Source of the DNA: Alteromonadaceae bacterium UBA2620
Lineage (GTDB): Bacteria; Pseudomonadota; Gammaproteobacteria; Enterobacterales; Alteromonadaceae
Direction of reading: 5' to 3'
Assembly: GCA_002339125.1 (NCBI GenBank)
Contig: DDJQ01000147.1
Span: 1-30,544 of the forward strand
Length of the DNA: 30,544 nucleotides
Shown here: piece by piece, positions 16,574-24,355 of the stretch
How the letters are laid out: each line of letters begins with the position of its first letter
Position numbering within the stretch: position 1 is the stretch's first letter
Position numbers and translations under genes: made by a program
Notes under the pieces: model-generated
Database searches by the model: none
The model's input: the letters and a program-made list of their open reading frames with translations, nothing else
What the model was told of the DNA's origin: nothing

Positions 16574-17926
16574 TCAGGCTTTACCCGCTAATACATCCAA
16601 TAGCTTGTTATGGATCCCACCAAAACCGCCATTACTCATGATTAATACATGATCGCCGGGCTGGAGCATAGTCGCTAACTGATGAATGATAGCATCTACG
16701 CTACGAAAGACCTGCGTAGGCGTGCGACTGTGCTTGGCCAGCTGTGCCATAGACCAGCCCAGGTTATCCGGTTCAAACAGTAAGACCTCGTCGGCTTCCT
16801 GCCAGGAATCGACCAGCACATCCTTATGAATACCCATTTTCATTGTGTTGGAGCGGGGTTCCAGTACCCCTATGATGCGGGCATCGCCGACTTTCTTACG
16901 CAAACCATCAAGGGTGGTTTTAATGGCGGTAGGGTGATGGGCAAAGTCGTCGTAAACGGTGATGTCTTTCACGCAGCCGCGCACTTCCATGCGCCGCTTA
17001 ACGTTTACGAATTCGCTTAATGCGGCAATGGCATCCGGCAGTGTTACGCCAGCATGATGGGCCGCCGCTATAGCCATCAGGGCGTTATCAACATTATGTT
17101 GACCCAGCAGTGACCAGTTAACCGTGCCTACCTGTTCGTCCTGATAAAACACATTGAACGCTGAACCATCTGCATTAATCAGCTCAGCATGCCAATGGCG
17201 GCCAAGGTACTGCTGTTCACTCCAACAGCCTTTGTCGAGTACGGCGGCCAGATTATCGTCACTGTCAGGTGAAAGCACCAGGCCAGTTGCAGGTACGGTG
17301 CGTACTAAATGGTGAAATTGTGTTTGTATCGCTGCCAGATCGGCAAAAATGTCGGCATGATCGAACTCAAGGTTGTTCATTACCAGAGTCCGTGGGCGAT
17401 AATGAACAAACTTGGAACGCTTATCAAAGAATGCGCTGTCGTATTCATCGGCCTCAATCACGAAGAAAGGGCTTTTGCCTACCCGGGCAGAGATACCGAA
17501 GTTTTGCGGAATACCGCCAATTAAAAAGCCCGGCTCAAGCCCCGCGTATTCGAGTATCCAGGCCACCATTGAAGACGTAGTAGTTTTACCATGTGTGCCG
17601 GAAAGTCCGATTACCCAGCGGTCGGTTAGCAGGTTATCCAGCAGCCATTGCGGGCCACTGGTGTAAGGCAGATTGCGGTCGAGTACGTACTCTACGGCAG
17701 GGTTACCGCGCGACATGGCATTTCCAATGATGACCATATCCGGCACGGGTTCGAACTGAGCCGGATCATAGCCTTCGGTAAGGGTAATTCCAAGCGCCTC
17801 AAGCTGGGTGCTCATTGGCGGATAAACATTGCGGTCTGAGCCTGTGACTGTGTGTCCCAGCGATTTGGCAATTGCAGCGATACCGCCCATAAAACTGCCA
17901 CAAATTCCCAAAATGTGTACGTGCAT
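16574..17926 (-). CDS. mpl: Murein tripeptide ligase Mpl
   Basis: UDP-N-acetylmuramate:L-alanyl-gamma-D-glutamyl-meso-diaminopimelate ligase, 450 residues, which reattaches recycled cell-wall tripeptide to UDP-MurNAc using ATP. The N-terminus MHVHILGICGSFMGG gives the Rossmann motif; GLSGTHGKTTTSSM is the Mur-ligase P-loop; IEADEYDSAFFDKR, NNLEFDHADIF and VYDDFAHHPTAI are the Mpl/MurC-type metal and substrate motifs. I start at the ATG at 17926, with CAGGA about seven bases upstream, matching E. coli; the longer frame would add 11 unconserved residues. It is divergent from fbp. Confidence 0.96.
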   Translation of the reverse strand: MHVHILGICGSFMGGIAAIAKSLGHTVTGSDRNVYPPMSTQLEALGITLTEGYDPAQFEPVPDMVIIGNAMSRGNPAVEYVLDRNLPYTSGPQWLLDNLLTDRWVIGLSGTHGKTTTSSMVAWILEYAGLEPGFLIGGIPQNFGISARVGKSPFFVIEADEYDSAFFDKRSKFVHYRPRTLVMNNLEFDHADIFADLAAIQTQFHHLVRTVPATGLVLSPDSDDNLAAVLDKGCWSEQQYLGRHWHAELINADGSAFNVFYQDEQVGTVNWSLLGQHNVDNALMAIAAAHHAGVTLPDAIAALSEFVNVKRRMEVRGCVKDITVYDDFAHHPTAIKTTLDGLRKKVGDARIIGVLEPRSNTMKMGIHKDVLVDSWQEADEVLLFEPDNLGWSMAQLAKHSRTPTQVFRSVDAIIHQLATMLQPGDHVLIMSNGGFGGIHNKLLDVLAGKA

Positions 17927-18143
17927 TAACTTTCCTGCGCTAATTTCATATCCGAACACTTTACCAGATGCGCAACGTGTTGCCTAAACATCTGATTTCC
18001 TTTCAGGGGTGAGTCAGTTTACAATCTAACCAGAGCATCATGCTCGAGGTTCAATTGCTGCCACGCGGCAACGGAGAGAACCAGCATTATCGACCCGTAT
18101 AGTGCAACAATACCCTACATAGAAAAAAAGGCTTACATAAACC

Positions 18144-19112
18144 ATGAAAAGACTTAATTCACAAATGCAACAAGATGGCGCTCCGCTCGAACTCATTTTG
18201 CTGATCCGTACGCTGTTGGCGGGCTGTAAAGAGATTTCGTTCCGGGTAAGTCAGGGCGCTTTGGCGGGCGTTTTGGGTTCAACTCTGAGTGAAAACGTTC
18301 AGGGCGAAACGCAAAAGAAACTGGATGTGATTTCAAATCAAATTCTTAAGGATATCCTTAAGGAATCGGGTTATGTAAAAGCGATTTCCTCTGAAGAGGA
18401 AGATGACGTGGTGCCTTGTCACCCGGATGGCAAATACCTGGTGAGCTTTGATCCGCTGGATGGTTCCTCAAACACCGAAATTAACAGCCTGATCGGCACC
18501 ATCTTCTCTATTGCCCACGCGCCGCAATGGATGGAGCCGGATGATCCTTCCGCTTTTTTACAGCCTGGTACGCAAATGGTAGCGGCCGGTTATGTGCTGT
18601 ACGGGCCGTCGACCATGCTGGCAATGACCACCGGCCGTGGCACACATATTTATACGCTGGATAAAACCCACGGGGGGTTCCTGTTAACTCACCCGAATAT
18701 TCAGGTGCCGGAGCAAACCGCCGAGTTCTCTATTAACGCTTCTAACCAGCGCCACTGGGAGCCGCCTATTCAAAACTACGTGGCAGATTTGCTGGCCGGT
18801 ACCGAAGGACCGCGTGAGAAAAATTACAACATGCGCTGGGTAGCAGCCATGGTGGGTGATATTCACCGCCTGTTATGTCGTGGCGGTATTTTTATGTATC
18901 CGTACGATAAGCGCGACCCGTCCAAACCGGGTAAACTGCGCCTGTTATACGAAGCCAACCCCATGGCATTTCTGATGGAGCAGGCCGGCGGTCTGGCTTC
19001 AACTGGTGAAGGGCGAATCATGGAAGTGATGCCGGAGGAAATTCATCAGCGTGTGCCGGTTATTATCGGTTCCAAAGACGAAGTTGAGGCTTGTCTGACC
19101 TATTACGACTAA
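18144..19112 (+). CDS. fbp: Class I fructose-1,6-bisphosphatase
   Basis: Gluconeogenic enzyme of 322 residues that hydrolyses fructose-1,6-bisphosphate to fructose-6-phosphate. The metal-binding motif DPLDGSSN is intact. EEEDDVV supplies further acidic ligands, MRWVAAMVGDIHRLL is a family segment, and LLYEANPMAFLMEQAGG is the C-terminal signature. The divergent 217-base gap to mpl carries small hairpins, such as GAGCA/TGCTC and TGCC/GGCA, but no convincing -35/-10 pair. A strong terminator separates it from ppa. Confidence 0.96.
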   Translation: MKRLNSQMQQDGAPLELILLIRTLLAGCKEISFRVSQGALAGVLGSTLSENVQGETQKKLDVISNQILKDILKESGYVKAISSEEEDDVVPCHPDGKYLVSFDPLDGSSNTEINSLIGTIFSIAHAPQWMEPDDPSAFLQPGTQMVAAGYVLYGPSTMLAMTTGRGTHIYTLDKTHGGFLLTHPNIQVPEQTAEFSINASNQRHWEPPIQNYVADLLAGTEGPREKNYNMRWVAAMVGDIHRLLCRGGIFMYPYDKRDPSKPGKLRLLYEANPMAFLMEQAGGLASTGEGRIMEVMPEEIHQRVPVIIGSKDEVEACLTYYD

Positions 19113-19139
19113 TTGGTTAGGCAAAATAAATCCTAAGTA

Positions 19140-19176
19140 TGCCCGATACGTCGGGCAACAGGTTTTTATTTTTTTC
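19140..19176 (+). terminator. Intrinsic terminator after fbp
   Basis: TGCCCGA-TACG-TCGGGCA, a 7-bp stem with tetraloop, 27 bases after the fbp stop. It is followed within a few bases by a T-rich tract of about 14 bases. This is a classic rho-independent terminator. Confidence 0.92.
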
Positions 19177-19185
19177 GGTTAGCCT

Positions 19186-19191
19186 TATACT
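19186..19191 (+). promoter_or_regulatory. Likely -10 element of the ppa promoter
   Basis: TATACT lies 38 bases before the ppa ATG, directly after the fbp terminator. The -35 region 17 bases upstream is only T-rich (TTTTTA). The position suits a strong housekeeping promoter, but this is pattern matching. Confidence 0.4.
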
Positions 19192-19228
19192 TGACGCAAT
19201 TTTACTATTAACGAAAGGACAATCCCGT

Positions 19229-19762
19229 ATGAGCTTAAACGCCGTACCAGCAGGCAAGAAACTGCCTGACGAAGTGAACGTAATTATCGAAATCCCAGCG
19301 CACGCTGATCCGGTGAAGTACGAAGTAGACAAAGACACAGGTGCTATCTTCGTAGACCGCTTCATGGCAACCTGCATGCACTACCCAACTAACTACGGTT
19401 ATGTAAACAACACGCTGTCTGAAGACGGTGACCCGGTTGACGTGCTGGTTATCACGCCTTTCCCTCTGCTGGCGGGTTCTGTGATTAAGTGTCGTCCTAT
19501 CGGCGTATTAAACATGACTGACGAATCAGGCAAAGACGCAAAAGTACTGGCTGTGCCAATCGACAAGCTGTCTACCCTGTATCGCAAAGTGTTTGAAACC
19601 TCAGACGTAGAGCCTCTGTTGCTGAAGCAAATTGAGCATTTCTTCGAGCATTATAAAGATCTGGAAGAAGGCAAGTGGGTGAAAATTGACGGTTGGGCTG
19701 ATGCCGCTGCCGCTAAAGCTGAAATCGTATCGAGCGTTGAGCGTTACGAAGCTGAAAAGTAA
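19229..19762 (+). CDS. ppa: Inorganic pyrophosphatase
   Basis: Soluble family I pyrophosphatase of 177 residues (E. coli: 176). It cleaves pyrophosphate to phosphate and drives biosynthetic reactions. It begins MSLNAVPAGKKLPDEVNVIIEIPAHADPVKYE-like, and DGDPVDVLV holds the metal-binding aspartates. HFFEHYKDLEEGKWVKIDGW is the conserved C-terminal segment. The ATG at 19229 has AAAGGA about ten bases upstream and matches the E. coli start. An in-frame upstream extension from 19139 runs through the terminator and is rejected. It is probably highly expressed. Confidence 0.97.
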   Translation: MSLNAVPAGKKLPDEVNVIIEIPAHADPVKYEVDKDTGAIFVDRFMATCMHYPTNYGYVNNTLSEDGDPVDVLVITPFPLLAGSVIKCRPIGVLNMTDESGKDAKVLAVPIDKLSTLYRKVFETSDVEPLLLKQIEHFFEHYKDLEEGKWVKIDGWADAAAAKAEIVSSVERYEAEK

Positions 19763-19780
19763 GCACTACGCTTATTGATT

Positions 19781-19807
19781 AAGGGCTCGATTCGTCGGGC
19801 CTTTTTT
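19781..19807 (+). terminator. Intrinsic terminator after ppa
   Basis: A hairpin of about 10 bp (AAGGGCTCGA against TCGGGCCTTT, with two G-T pairs) around TTCG, running into TTTTTT. It ends only 13 bases before the ATG of the next gene, so that gene either relies on read-through or has a promoter inside ppa. Confidence 0.82.
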
Positions 19808-19820
19808 ATTTGGAGAACCT

Positions 19821-20306
19821 ATGTTGCGATTGATACAACAACGCACAGCCTCGCTGCTGTGCTGCCTGATGCTCGTTTCTGGTGTGGTAAATGCCAGTGA
19901 AGTCAAAGAAGTGTACTGGGAAGACCTGGTGCCGCCTGATTTCAATGAACTGGCACCGCAACAGGCTACCGATCACAACAACAAGATGGCCCAGTTACAA
20001 CCCGATGCCCCGGTGGTGGATATCTATAATGGCGAACGGGTTAAAGTGCCAGGATTTATTGTGCCGTTAGAAGGCACGGCTGAACTGACTACCGAATTTT
20101 TGCTGGTGCCGTTTTTTGGTGCCTGTATCCATGTGCCGCCACCACCTTCCAATCAGATAGTGCATGTTAAAATGAATGAAGGGGTGCCGGTAGAGAACCT
20201 CTACGATGCGGTGTGGGTAGAAGGTATCTTCTCCACCACGCGATATAGCAGCGATTTGGCCGCGGCCGGCTACAGTATGCAGGGCGAAGCCGTTCATCCG
20301 TATTAG
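19821..20306 (+). CDS. DUF3299 exported protein
   Basis: Exported protein of 161 residues with an N-terminal signal peptide (LLCCLMLVSGVVNA, cleavage near residue 25). The core VKVPGFIVPLEGTAELTTEFLLVPFFGACIHVPPPP is characteristic of DUF3299, in which the Cys-Ile-His-Val-Pro-Pro-Pro-Pro stretch is conserved. The biochemical role is unknown; relatives often lie next to ABC-transporter genes, but none is present here. TGGAGAA precedes the ATG. The ppa terminator sits immediately upstream. Confidence 0.85.
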   Translation: MLRLIQQRTASLLCCLMLVSGVVNASEVKEVYWEDLVPPDFNELAPQQATDHNNKMAQLQPDAPVVDIYNGERVKVPGFIVPLEGTAELTTEFLLVPFFGACIHVPPPPSNQIVHVKMNEGVPVENLYDAVWVEGIFSTTRYSSDLAAAGYSMQGEAVHPY

Positions 20307-20377
20307 GTGATAAAAGCGCTCGATTTGTATAAAAAACGTGCTAATGTGAAAGTCTGTCTCTTTGCATTAAGCACCTT

Positions 20378-20764
20378 ATGAAAAATCCCATTACCTGGTT
20401 CGAAGTTTATGTTGATGACATGCTTCGGGCCTCAGCGTTTTATAGCTCGGTGTTTGCCATCGAATTTACCGATTTACTGGATCCAACGGATCCATCTGAT
20501 AGCGCATTGCAAATGAAGGCCTTTCCATCTGATATGGAAAGCCATGGTGCGTCAGGAGCGTTGGTTTGCGTTGATGGCATGCCGGCTGGTCAGAACAGCG
20601 TACTGGTTTACTTTTCCTGTGAAGACTGCGAAGTGGAAGAGTCGCGCATTGAGCCTGCTGGTGGCACCATAGTGCGGCCTAAGTTTTCGATTGGCGATTA
20701 TGGCTTTATCACACTGGCAAAAGACACCGAAGGGAATATGTTTGGCTTACATTCATTAAGCTGA
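20378..20764 (+). CDS. VOC-family (glyoxalase-like) protein
   Basis: Protein of 128 residues with two beta-alpha-beta-beta-beta halves typical of the vicinal oxygen chelate fold. It starts NPITWFEVYVDDMLRASAFYSSVF and ends GFITLAKDTEGNMFGLHSL. The usual metal ligands are only partly present: Glu in WFEVYV, a possible Glu in DTEGN, and no clear first-strand His. Catalysis is therefore uncertain. It may bind a small molecule. The ribosome site is weak. It stands 71 bases after the DUF3299 gene. Confidence 0.85.
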   Translation: MKNPITWFEVYVDDMLRASAFYSSVFAIEFTDLLDPTDPSDSALQMKAFPSDMESHGASGALVCVDGMPAGQNSVLVYFSCEDCEVEESRIEPAGGTIVRPKFSIGDYGFITLAKDTEGNMFGLHSLS

Positions 20765-20799
20765 GCAGCTTTTGGTTAGGGGGAGTAGTTGCGCTAACT

Positions 20800-21417
20800 T
20801 CAGCCGAATGCCAGCCACAGTCCAACGCCCGCCATTAACGTACCCGCAATACGGTTCATGATGCGCACATTGCCGCTTTGCATCAGTAATGTGCGTAAGG
20901 TTCTGCCACCAGAGGCATAAATCAGCAGACAGCCAAATTCCAGGGTAAGAATGATGGCAATCAGGCTGACTAATTGCGCCGACAACGGCTGAGCGGCATC
21001 AATAAAGGGCGGTAACAACGCCACAAAAAAGGCCCAGCCCTTGGGGTTAGCTATGGCCGTAATAAAGCCCTGACTGATAAGCTGTGTTCTGCCCATCCGC
21101 TGGTTACTGTGCTCCTCGCGCAATGCCATCCTGCCTCTGGACAGCCACATCTGAAAGCCTAAATAAAACAGATACAGCCCGCCAGCATATTTAAACAGGG
21201 TAAACACGTCCGGGTAGTTTAACAGCAGCGCCGCTACGCCCACCGCAGAAAGTGTCGCCACCAGGCCAACGCCGGTGAGTTCACCCAGCATCATCCATAA
21301 TGCGCGTTTTACGCCAATGCTCATGCCAAGTGTCATGGCCAGCGTCATACACATCCCAGGTGTCACAGACACAAAGAAAAAAGTGGGTACAAACACCGAC
21401 AGTAATGCCCAGTTCAT
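20800..21417 (-). CDS. LysE/RhtB-family amino-acid exporter
   Basis: Inner-membrane exporter of 205 residues with about six hydrophobic helices. FFFVSVTPGMCMTLAMTLGMSIGVKRALWMMLGELTG is the family's first-helix signature, and GFITAIANPKGWAFFVALLPPF is the conserved central motif. It probably exports an amino acid or homoserine lactone-type metabolite; the substrate cannot be read. I start at the ATG at 21417, because the upstream in-frame TTG adds six polar residues not seen in the family. It appears to be transcribed alone. Confidence 0.9.
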   Translation of the reverse strand: MNWALLSVFVPTFFFVSVTPGMCMTLAMTLGMSIGVKRALWMMLGELTGVGLVATLSAVGVAALLLNYPDVFTLFKYAGGLYLFYLGFQMWLSRGRMALREEHSNQRMGRTQLISQGFITAIANPKGWAFFVALLPPFIDAAQPLSAQLVSLIAIILTLEFGCLLIYASGGRTLRTLLMQSGNVRIMNRIAGTLMAGVGLWLAFG

Positions 21418-21510
21418 GGATGATTTCCGGTTCAATAAATCGAGGCGGGAAATTGCCAGAAAAGTTATTCACTGGCAACCTTTCTGTTGCGGTAATTATG
21501 GTTTGATAAA

Positions 21511-21546
21511 CGGGTAATGCGCTGGGATATTCAGGCGCATTACCCG
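21511..21546 (-). terminator. Hairpin terminator after the Asp-box lipoprotein gene
   Basis: A perfect 12-bp stem, CGGGTAATGCGC and its complement, with a 12-base loop, directly after the stop of the minus-strand lipoprotein gene. Read on the minus strand, it is followed by only three Ts (CCCGTTTATC). It is a good stem with a weak tail. Confidence 0.7.
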
Positions 21547-21552
21547 CAGTGC

Positions 21553-23346
21553 TTATTCCTCGCTGGCCGTTTCGGCCTCGGTTTCCTTAGCCTTTTCTTC
21601 AGCTTCCTGCTGCTGTTTTAACTCGTCGATAAAGGTTTCGTATTGCGCCTGCATTTGTGCGATATCGCGGTCAATATCGGTTTGCCAGGTCTCACCAAAG
21701 TCACTGGTGCTGACGATTTGGCCCTGATCGCAAAGAAAATACAGCGTATTATCGGTAGTCAGTTGGGGCAGTAGCGAATGGCAATTGTCTTTAGCCACAC
21801 CATGCAGCTGCCAGCTACTGCTGTCATCTGCGTTGCTTAGTGCGGTGGTGGCAATACGGATTTGGCTTTTCTCGCCGCTGGACTTGCGGTTACGACTAAG
21901 TGTGATGACTTCATTGTTGTCGGTGAGCACCGGTAAACTGACATCTGCCTTAATGTCGCCAAATAAACTCAGATTGCGGTTGATGGATTGCCAGGTCAGG
22001 CCGTCATCAACACTGATAAGTTGTGAGCCAACCCCATCCCACTGGCTAACTTCAACGGCTACCAGTGCGCCATTGGCAAGTTGCGCCATATTGCGAAGAG
22101 ATGTGCTTTTGTCGGTCGACCAACTGTTATCCGCCGGGTTGTAGTCGTGTCGCTTGTTATCGTTGAAAATGCGCAGTGTGCCTTGTTGGGTAATGGCCGC
22201 AAACAGACCGCCGTTCTGGATAAGCCAGTCGTTAGGGTCTTTTTTCACGTAACTACCGACTTTCTGCCAGGGGGTATTTAACTGGTTAAACCGGTATACC
22301 TGATATTGTTTGGCAGAGCTGGTAAGGGCAAAGTAATTATCGGCTGTCTGGCCCATCCACACAATCGCTTCATCGGCATCTACTGGCTTGGTTAACTGCC
22401 ATTGTTGCCAGTCGGAAGACACAAAAAGCTGGCCTAACTCACCACCCACGGCTACTTTGCCGTCGATTTGCAGCGCAGCATAGAGCTGTGAATTGGTTGG
22501 CAGGTTATGGGTTGTCCAGCTACCATCTTGCTGACTTGCCAGGCGACCAAACTTAGCAGCCAAGGCGCGTTGCTGAGTGGTTGGTAGTACAATCGGGCTG
22601 GCCGCCAGAGCGTTTTCGGTTGCCAGTACACTGAGCTTTTCGCGCAGCGGGTCCAGTTCATCGGTTTTCCAGCTTTGGCTGGTTTTGCCGTTAAGCTGTT
22701 GCTGAATTTGCGGATACTGTGGCAGTACGATACTGCCTAAATCCGACTCTTCAAATACCCGCGTAACAAAGGCTTTGGATGAAATGGAAGTGCTCCAGAA
22801 TGAGCTTTCCTTAATGCTTAGCAACGGCTGAAACAGCACGGAGCCAAGGTCGGTGAGCGTGGTGTCACTTACCGCAAATTCACCGGCGGCAGAGAATACC
22901 GGCATAGAAATCCATGATGACATATCGCCACCGTTATAAAAGCTGTACAGAGTTGAAATCATATACTCGCCCGGTGGCATGCTGCCGATAAACAGCTGGC
23001 TGTCTACCGTTCCCTGATAAACCGGGGTCAACTCATAGACTTCAGGATCCCAGTCGACCTTATCTTCGTCGATGGTTTTACCTTTTTTGGCGGCTTTCTC
23101 TTTGGCCTCGGCAATGGCGGCGGCTTTAATCGCGTCCATGTTATCTGTTCGAACCACAATCACGGCTGTCCAGCCTTTATGCAACGGTGCTAGGCGTTCG
23201 GCATTGTTGATAACCTGTAAGGCAACAACTCCATGAGTGGCTGGTAACGGCTGATTTTTTGCAATGGCGGTGGAATGAATCTCGTATGTGGCGCAACCGC
23301 TTAGCATGCTGACTAAAAATGCGGCAACAAGTAAAAAACTACGCAT
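21553..23346 (-). CDS. Large lipoprotein with Asp-box repeats
   Basis: Exported lipoprotein of 597 residues; the signal peptide ends in MLSGC, with Cys18 as lipidated residue. The N-terminal third is an unfamiliar domain (about 30-200), interrupted by a charged helix AIAEAKEKAAKKGK. The middle and C-terminal parts contain Asp-box-like turns (ISVDDGLTWQS, VSTSDFGETWQT and the weaker FVSSDWQQWQL), as in beta-propeller BNR or photosynthesis-stability-type proteins. It ends in an acidic Glu-rich helix. The function is unknown; a surface or periplasmic binding propeller is the best reading. It is divergent from the TlpA cluster across 277 bases. Confidence 0.75.
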   Translation of the reverse strand: MRSFLLVAAFLVSMLSGCATYEIHSTAIAKNQPLPATHGVVALQVINNAERLAPLHKGWTAVIVVRTDNMDAIKAAAIAEAKEKAAKKGKTIDEDKVDWDPEVYELTPVYQGTVDSQLFIGSMPPGEYMISTLYSFYNGGDMSSWISMPVFSAAGEFAVSDTTLTDLGSVLFQPLLSIKESSFWSTSISSKAFVTRVFEESDLGSIVLPQYPQIQQQLNGKTSQSWKTDELDPLREKLSVLATENALAASPIVLPTTQQRALAAKFGRLASQQDGSWTTHNLPTNSQLYAALQIDGKVAVGGELGQLFVSSDWQQWQLTKPVDADEAIVWMGQTADNYFALTSSAKQYQVYRFNQLNTPWQKVGSYVKKDPNDWLIQNGGLFAAITQQGTLRIFNDNKRHDYNPADNSWSTDKSTSLRNMAQLANGALVAVEVSQWDGVGSQLISVDDGLTWQSINRNLSLFGDIKADVSLPVLTDNNEVITLSRNRKSSGEKSQIRIATTALSNADDSSSWQLHGVAKDNCHSLLPQLTTDNTLYFLCDQGQIVSTSDFGETWQTDIDRDIAQMQAQYETFIDELKQQQEAEEKAKETEAETASEE

Positions 23347-23557
23347 GATTTTATCCTGTTGAAATTATTATTCCCTGGGGGTTAGCTCAGGCCGATGACC
23401 TTAAAGCAACTTTGTATGAATCATCAAACTGAGCGGTGACAAGAATATACGGCAAAGTTATTGGTAAAAGCGAGCGGATCTGCATTCCAGGCAGAAAATT
23501 TCGTTATGCGCAGTACGAACCAGGGTAGGTTTTACTGCAGAGGAGAATTTTCGGCTT

Positions 23558-23576
23558 CCTTAAGCTTTTCTTAAGG
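23558..23576 (+). promoter_or_regulatory. PmrA/QseB-type response-regulator box
   Basis: CCTTAAG-CTTTT-CTTAAGG contains CTTAAG-N5-CTTAAG, an exact fit to the PmrA box YTTAAK-N5-YTTAAK with 11-base half-site spacing typical of OmpR-family regulators. It lies ten bases before a possible -10 (TACACT, 23586-23591), overlapping where the -35 should be, about 50 bases before the TlpA-like gene. This suggests activation of the four-gene cluster by a two-component regulator. The match is seen; the regulator is inferred. Confidence 0.55.
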
Positions 23577-23623
23577 TTTGATTTTTACACTGCTCATCAG
23601 TTAATCATCAACAGGATTCTCAG

Positions 23624-24121
23624 ATGGGTCGTATCCGAGTCTTGGCAGGCGTTATCAGTTTATCTGCTGGTCTGCTTTTTAGCACTGCCAACCTGGCCGT
23701 TGCTGCACAACCAGCGCCTGAGCTGGTACTCAATTTAACCAACCAACAGGTAAAGTTATCCGACTACCTGGGTCAGGTGGTATACCTCGATTTTTGGGCC
23801 AGCTGGTGTAAGCCCTGTCAGCGTTCTTTTCCCTGGATGAATGACATGCAGGCGAAATATGGTGAACAAGGCTTCACGGTAATCGCCGTTAACCTTGATA
23901 GTGAGAGAAAGCTGGCCGATGAGTTTTTAAGTAAGTTGCCAGCCCACTTTCCGGTGGCTTTCGACCCATCGGGCAACTCAGCCCAAACCTACCAGCTTAA
24001 GGGCATGCCTACCAGCTACCTGATTGATAAAACCGGACAACTGCGCATTGCCCATCAGGGGTTCCACGTTGATAAACAAGCCAGCTATGAGCAGGAAATT
24101 CAGAATCTGTTGGCCGAATAG
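23624..24121 (+). CDS. TlpA-like periplasmic thioredoxin
   Basis: Exported thioredoxin-fold protein of 165 residues. The signal peptide (about residues 1-28) ends ANLAVAA. The redox motif WCKPC is at 61-65 (DFWASWCKPCQRSFP) and the cis-proline lies in GMPTSYLI, as in TlpA/ResA reductases. It would reduce or exchange disulfides in the periplasm. It is the first gene of a compact cluster with DUF4266, DUF3570 and ApbE, nine bases before the DUF4266 start. The C-terminal cysteine pair of the DUF4266 lipoprotein is its most obvious candidate substrate. Confidence 0.9.
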   Translation: MGRIRVLAGVISLSAGLLFSTANLAVAAQPAPELVLNLTNQQVKLSDYLGQVVYLDFWASWCKPCQRSFPWMNDMQAKYGEQGFTVIAVNLDSERKLADEFLSKLPAHFPVAFDPSGNSAQTYQLKGMPTSYLIDKTGQLRIAHQGFHVDKQASYEQEIQNLLAE

Positions 24122-24130
24122 GAGTTTAGT

Positions 24131-24355
24131 ATGAAACGCAAATTATTAGCTTTTGTAGCCCTTGTGGGCGTTCTTCAATTAAGCGGTTGTGCTTCGCTTG
24201 GCGTGCAGCCCTGGGAACGTGATTTGCTGGCGAAGGATGAAATGGCATTGGGTGCTGAAGGTGTCGATTTAGGCCTGGATGATCACATTTATTTCAGTAA
24301 GGAAGCCACCAGTGGCGGTCGTTCATTTGCCGGAGGCGGCTGCGGATGCAACTAA
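24131..24355 (+). CDS. DUF4266 small lipoprotein ending GGGCGCN
   Basis: Lipoprotein of 74 residues. The signal peptide ends in LSGC, with Cys20 lipidated, followed by VQPWERDLLAKDEMAL, the DUF4266 core. The C-terminus is Gly-rich and ends GGGCGCN, with Cys71 and Cys73 as the only other cysteines. The mature part is only about 54 residues. The function is unknown; a metal- or thiol-active tail, or a modified peptide, are possibilities. AGGAG precedes the ATG. The codons for the C-terminal motif also carry the ribosome site and the start codon of the DUF3570 gene, which overlaps by ten bases. Confidence 0.88.
   Translation: MKRKLLAFVALVGVLQLSGCASLGVQPWERDLLAKDEMALGAEGVDLGLDDHIYFSKEATSGGRSFAGGGCGCN

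Noticed and set aside
18345..18362. 18-bp perfect palindrome CTTAAGGATATCCTTAAG
   Set aside because: Inside fbp, it encodes a repeated Ile-Leu-Lys pattern in a conserved helix; the half-site spacing is N6, not the N5 of a PmrA box. Chance from codon repetition.
19139..19228. N-terminal extension of ppa
   Set aside because: It is read through the fbp terminator and the -10 region; the E. coli start matches 19229.
23819..23819. Possible horizontal acquisition of the TlpA-ApbE cluster
   Set aside because: Base composition and codon use look like the neighbours, and there are no flanking repeats, tRNA or mobile genes.
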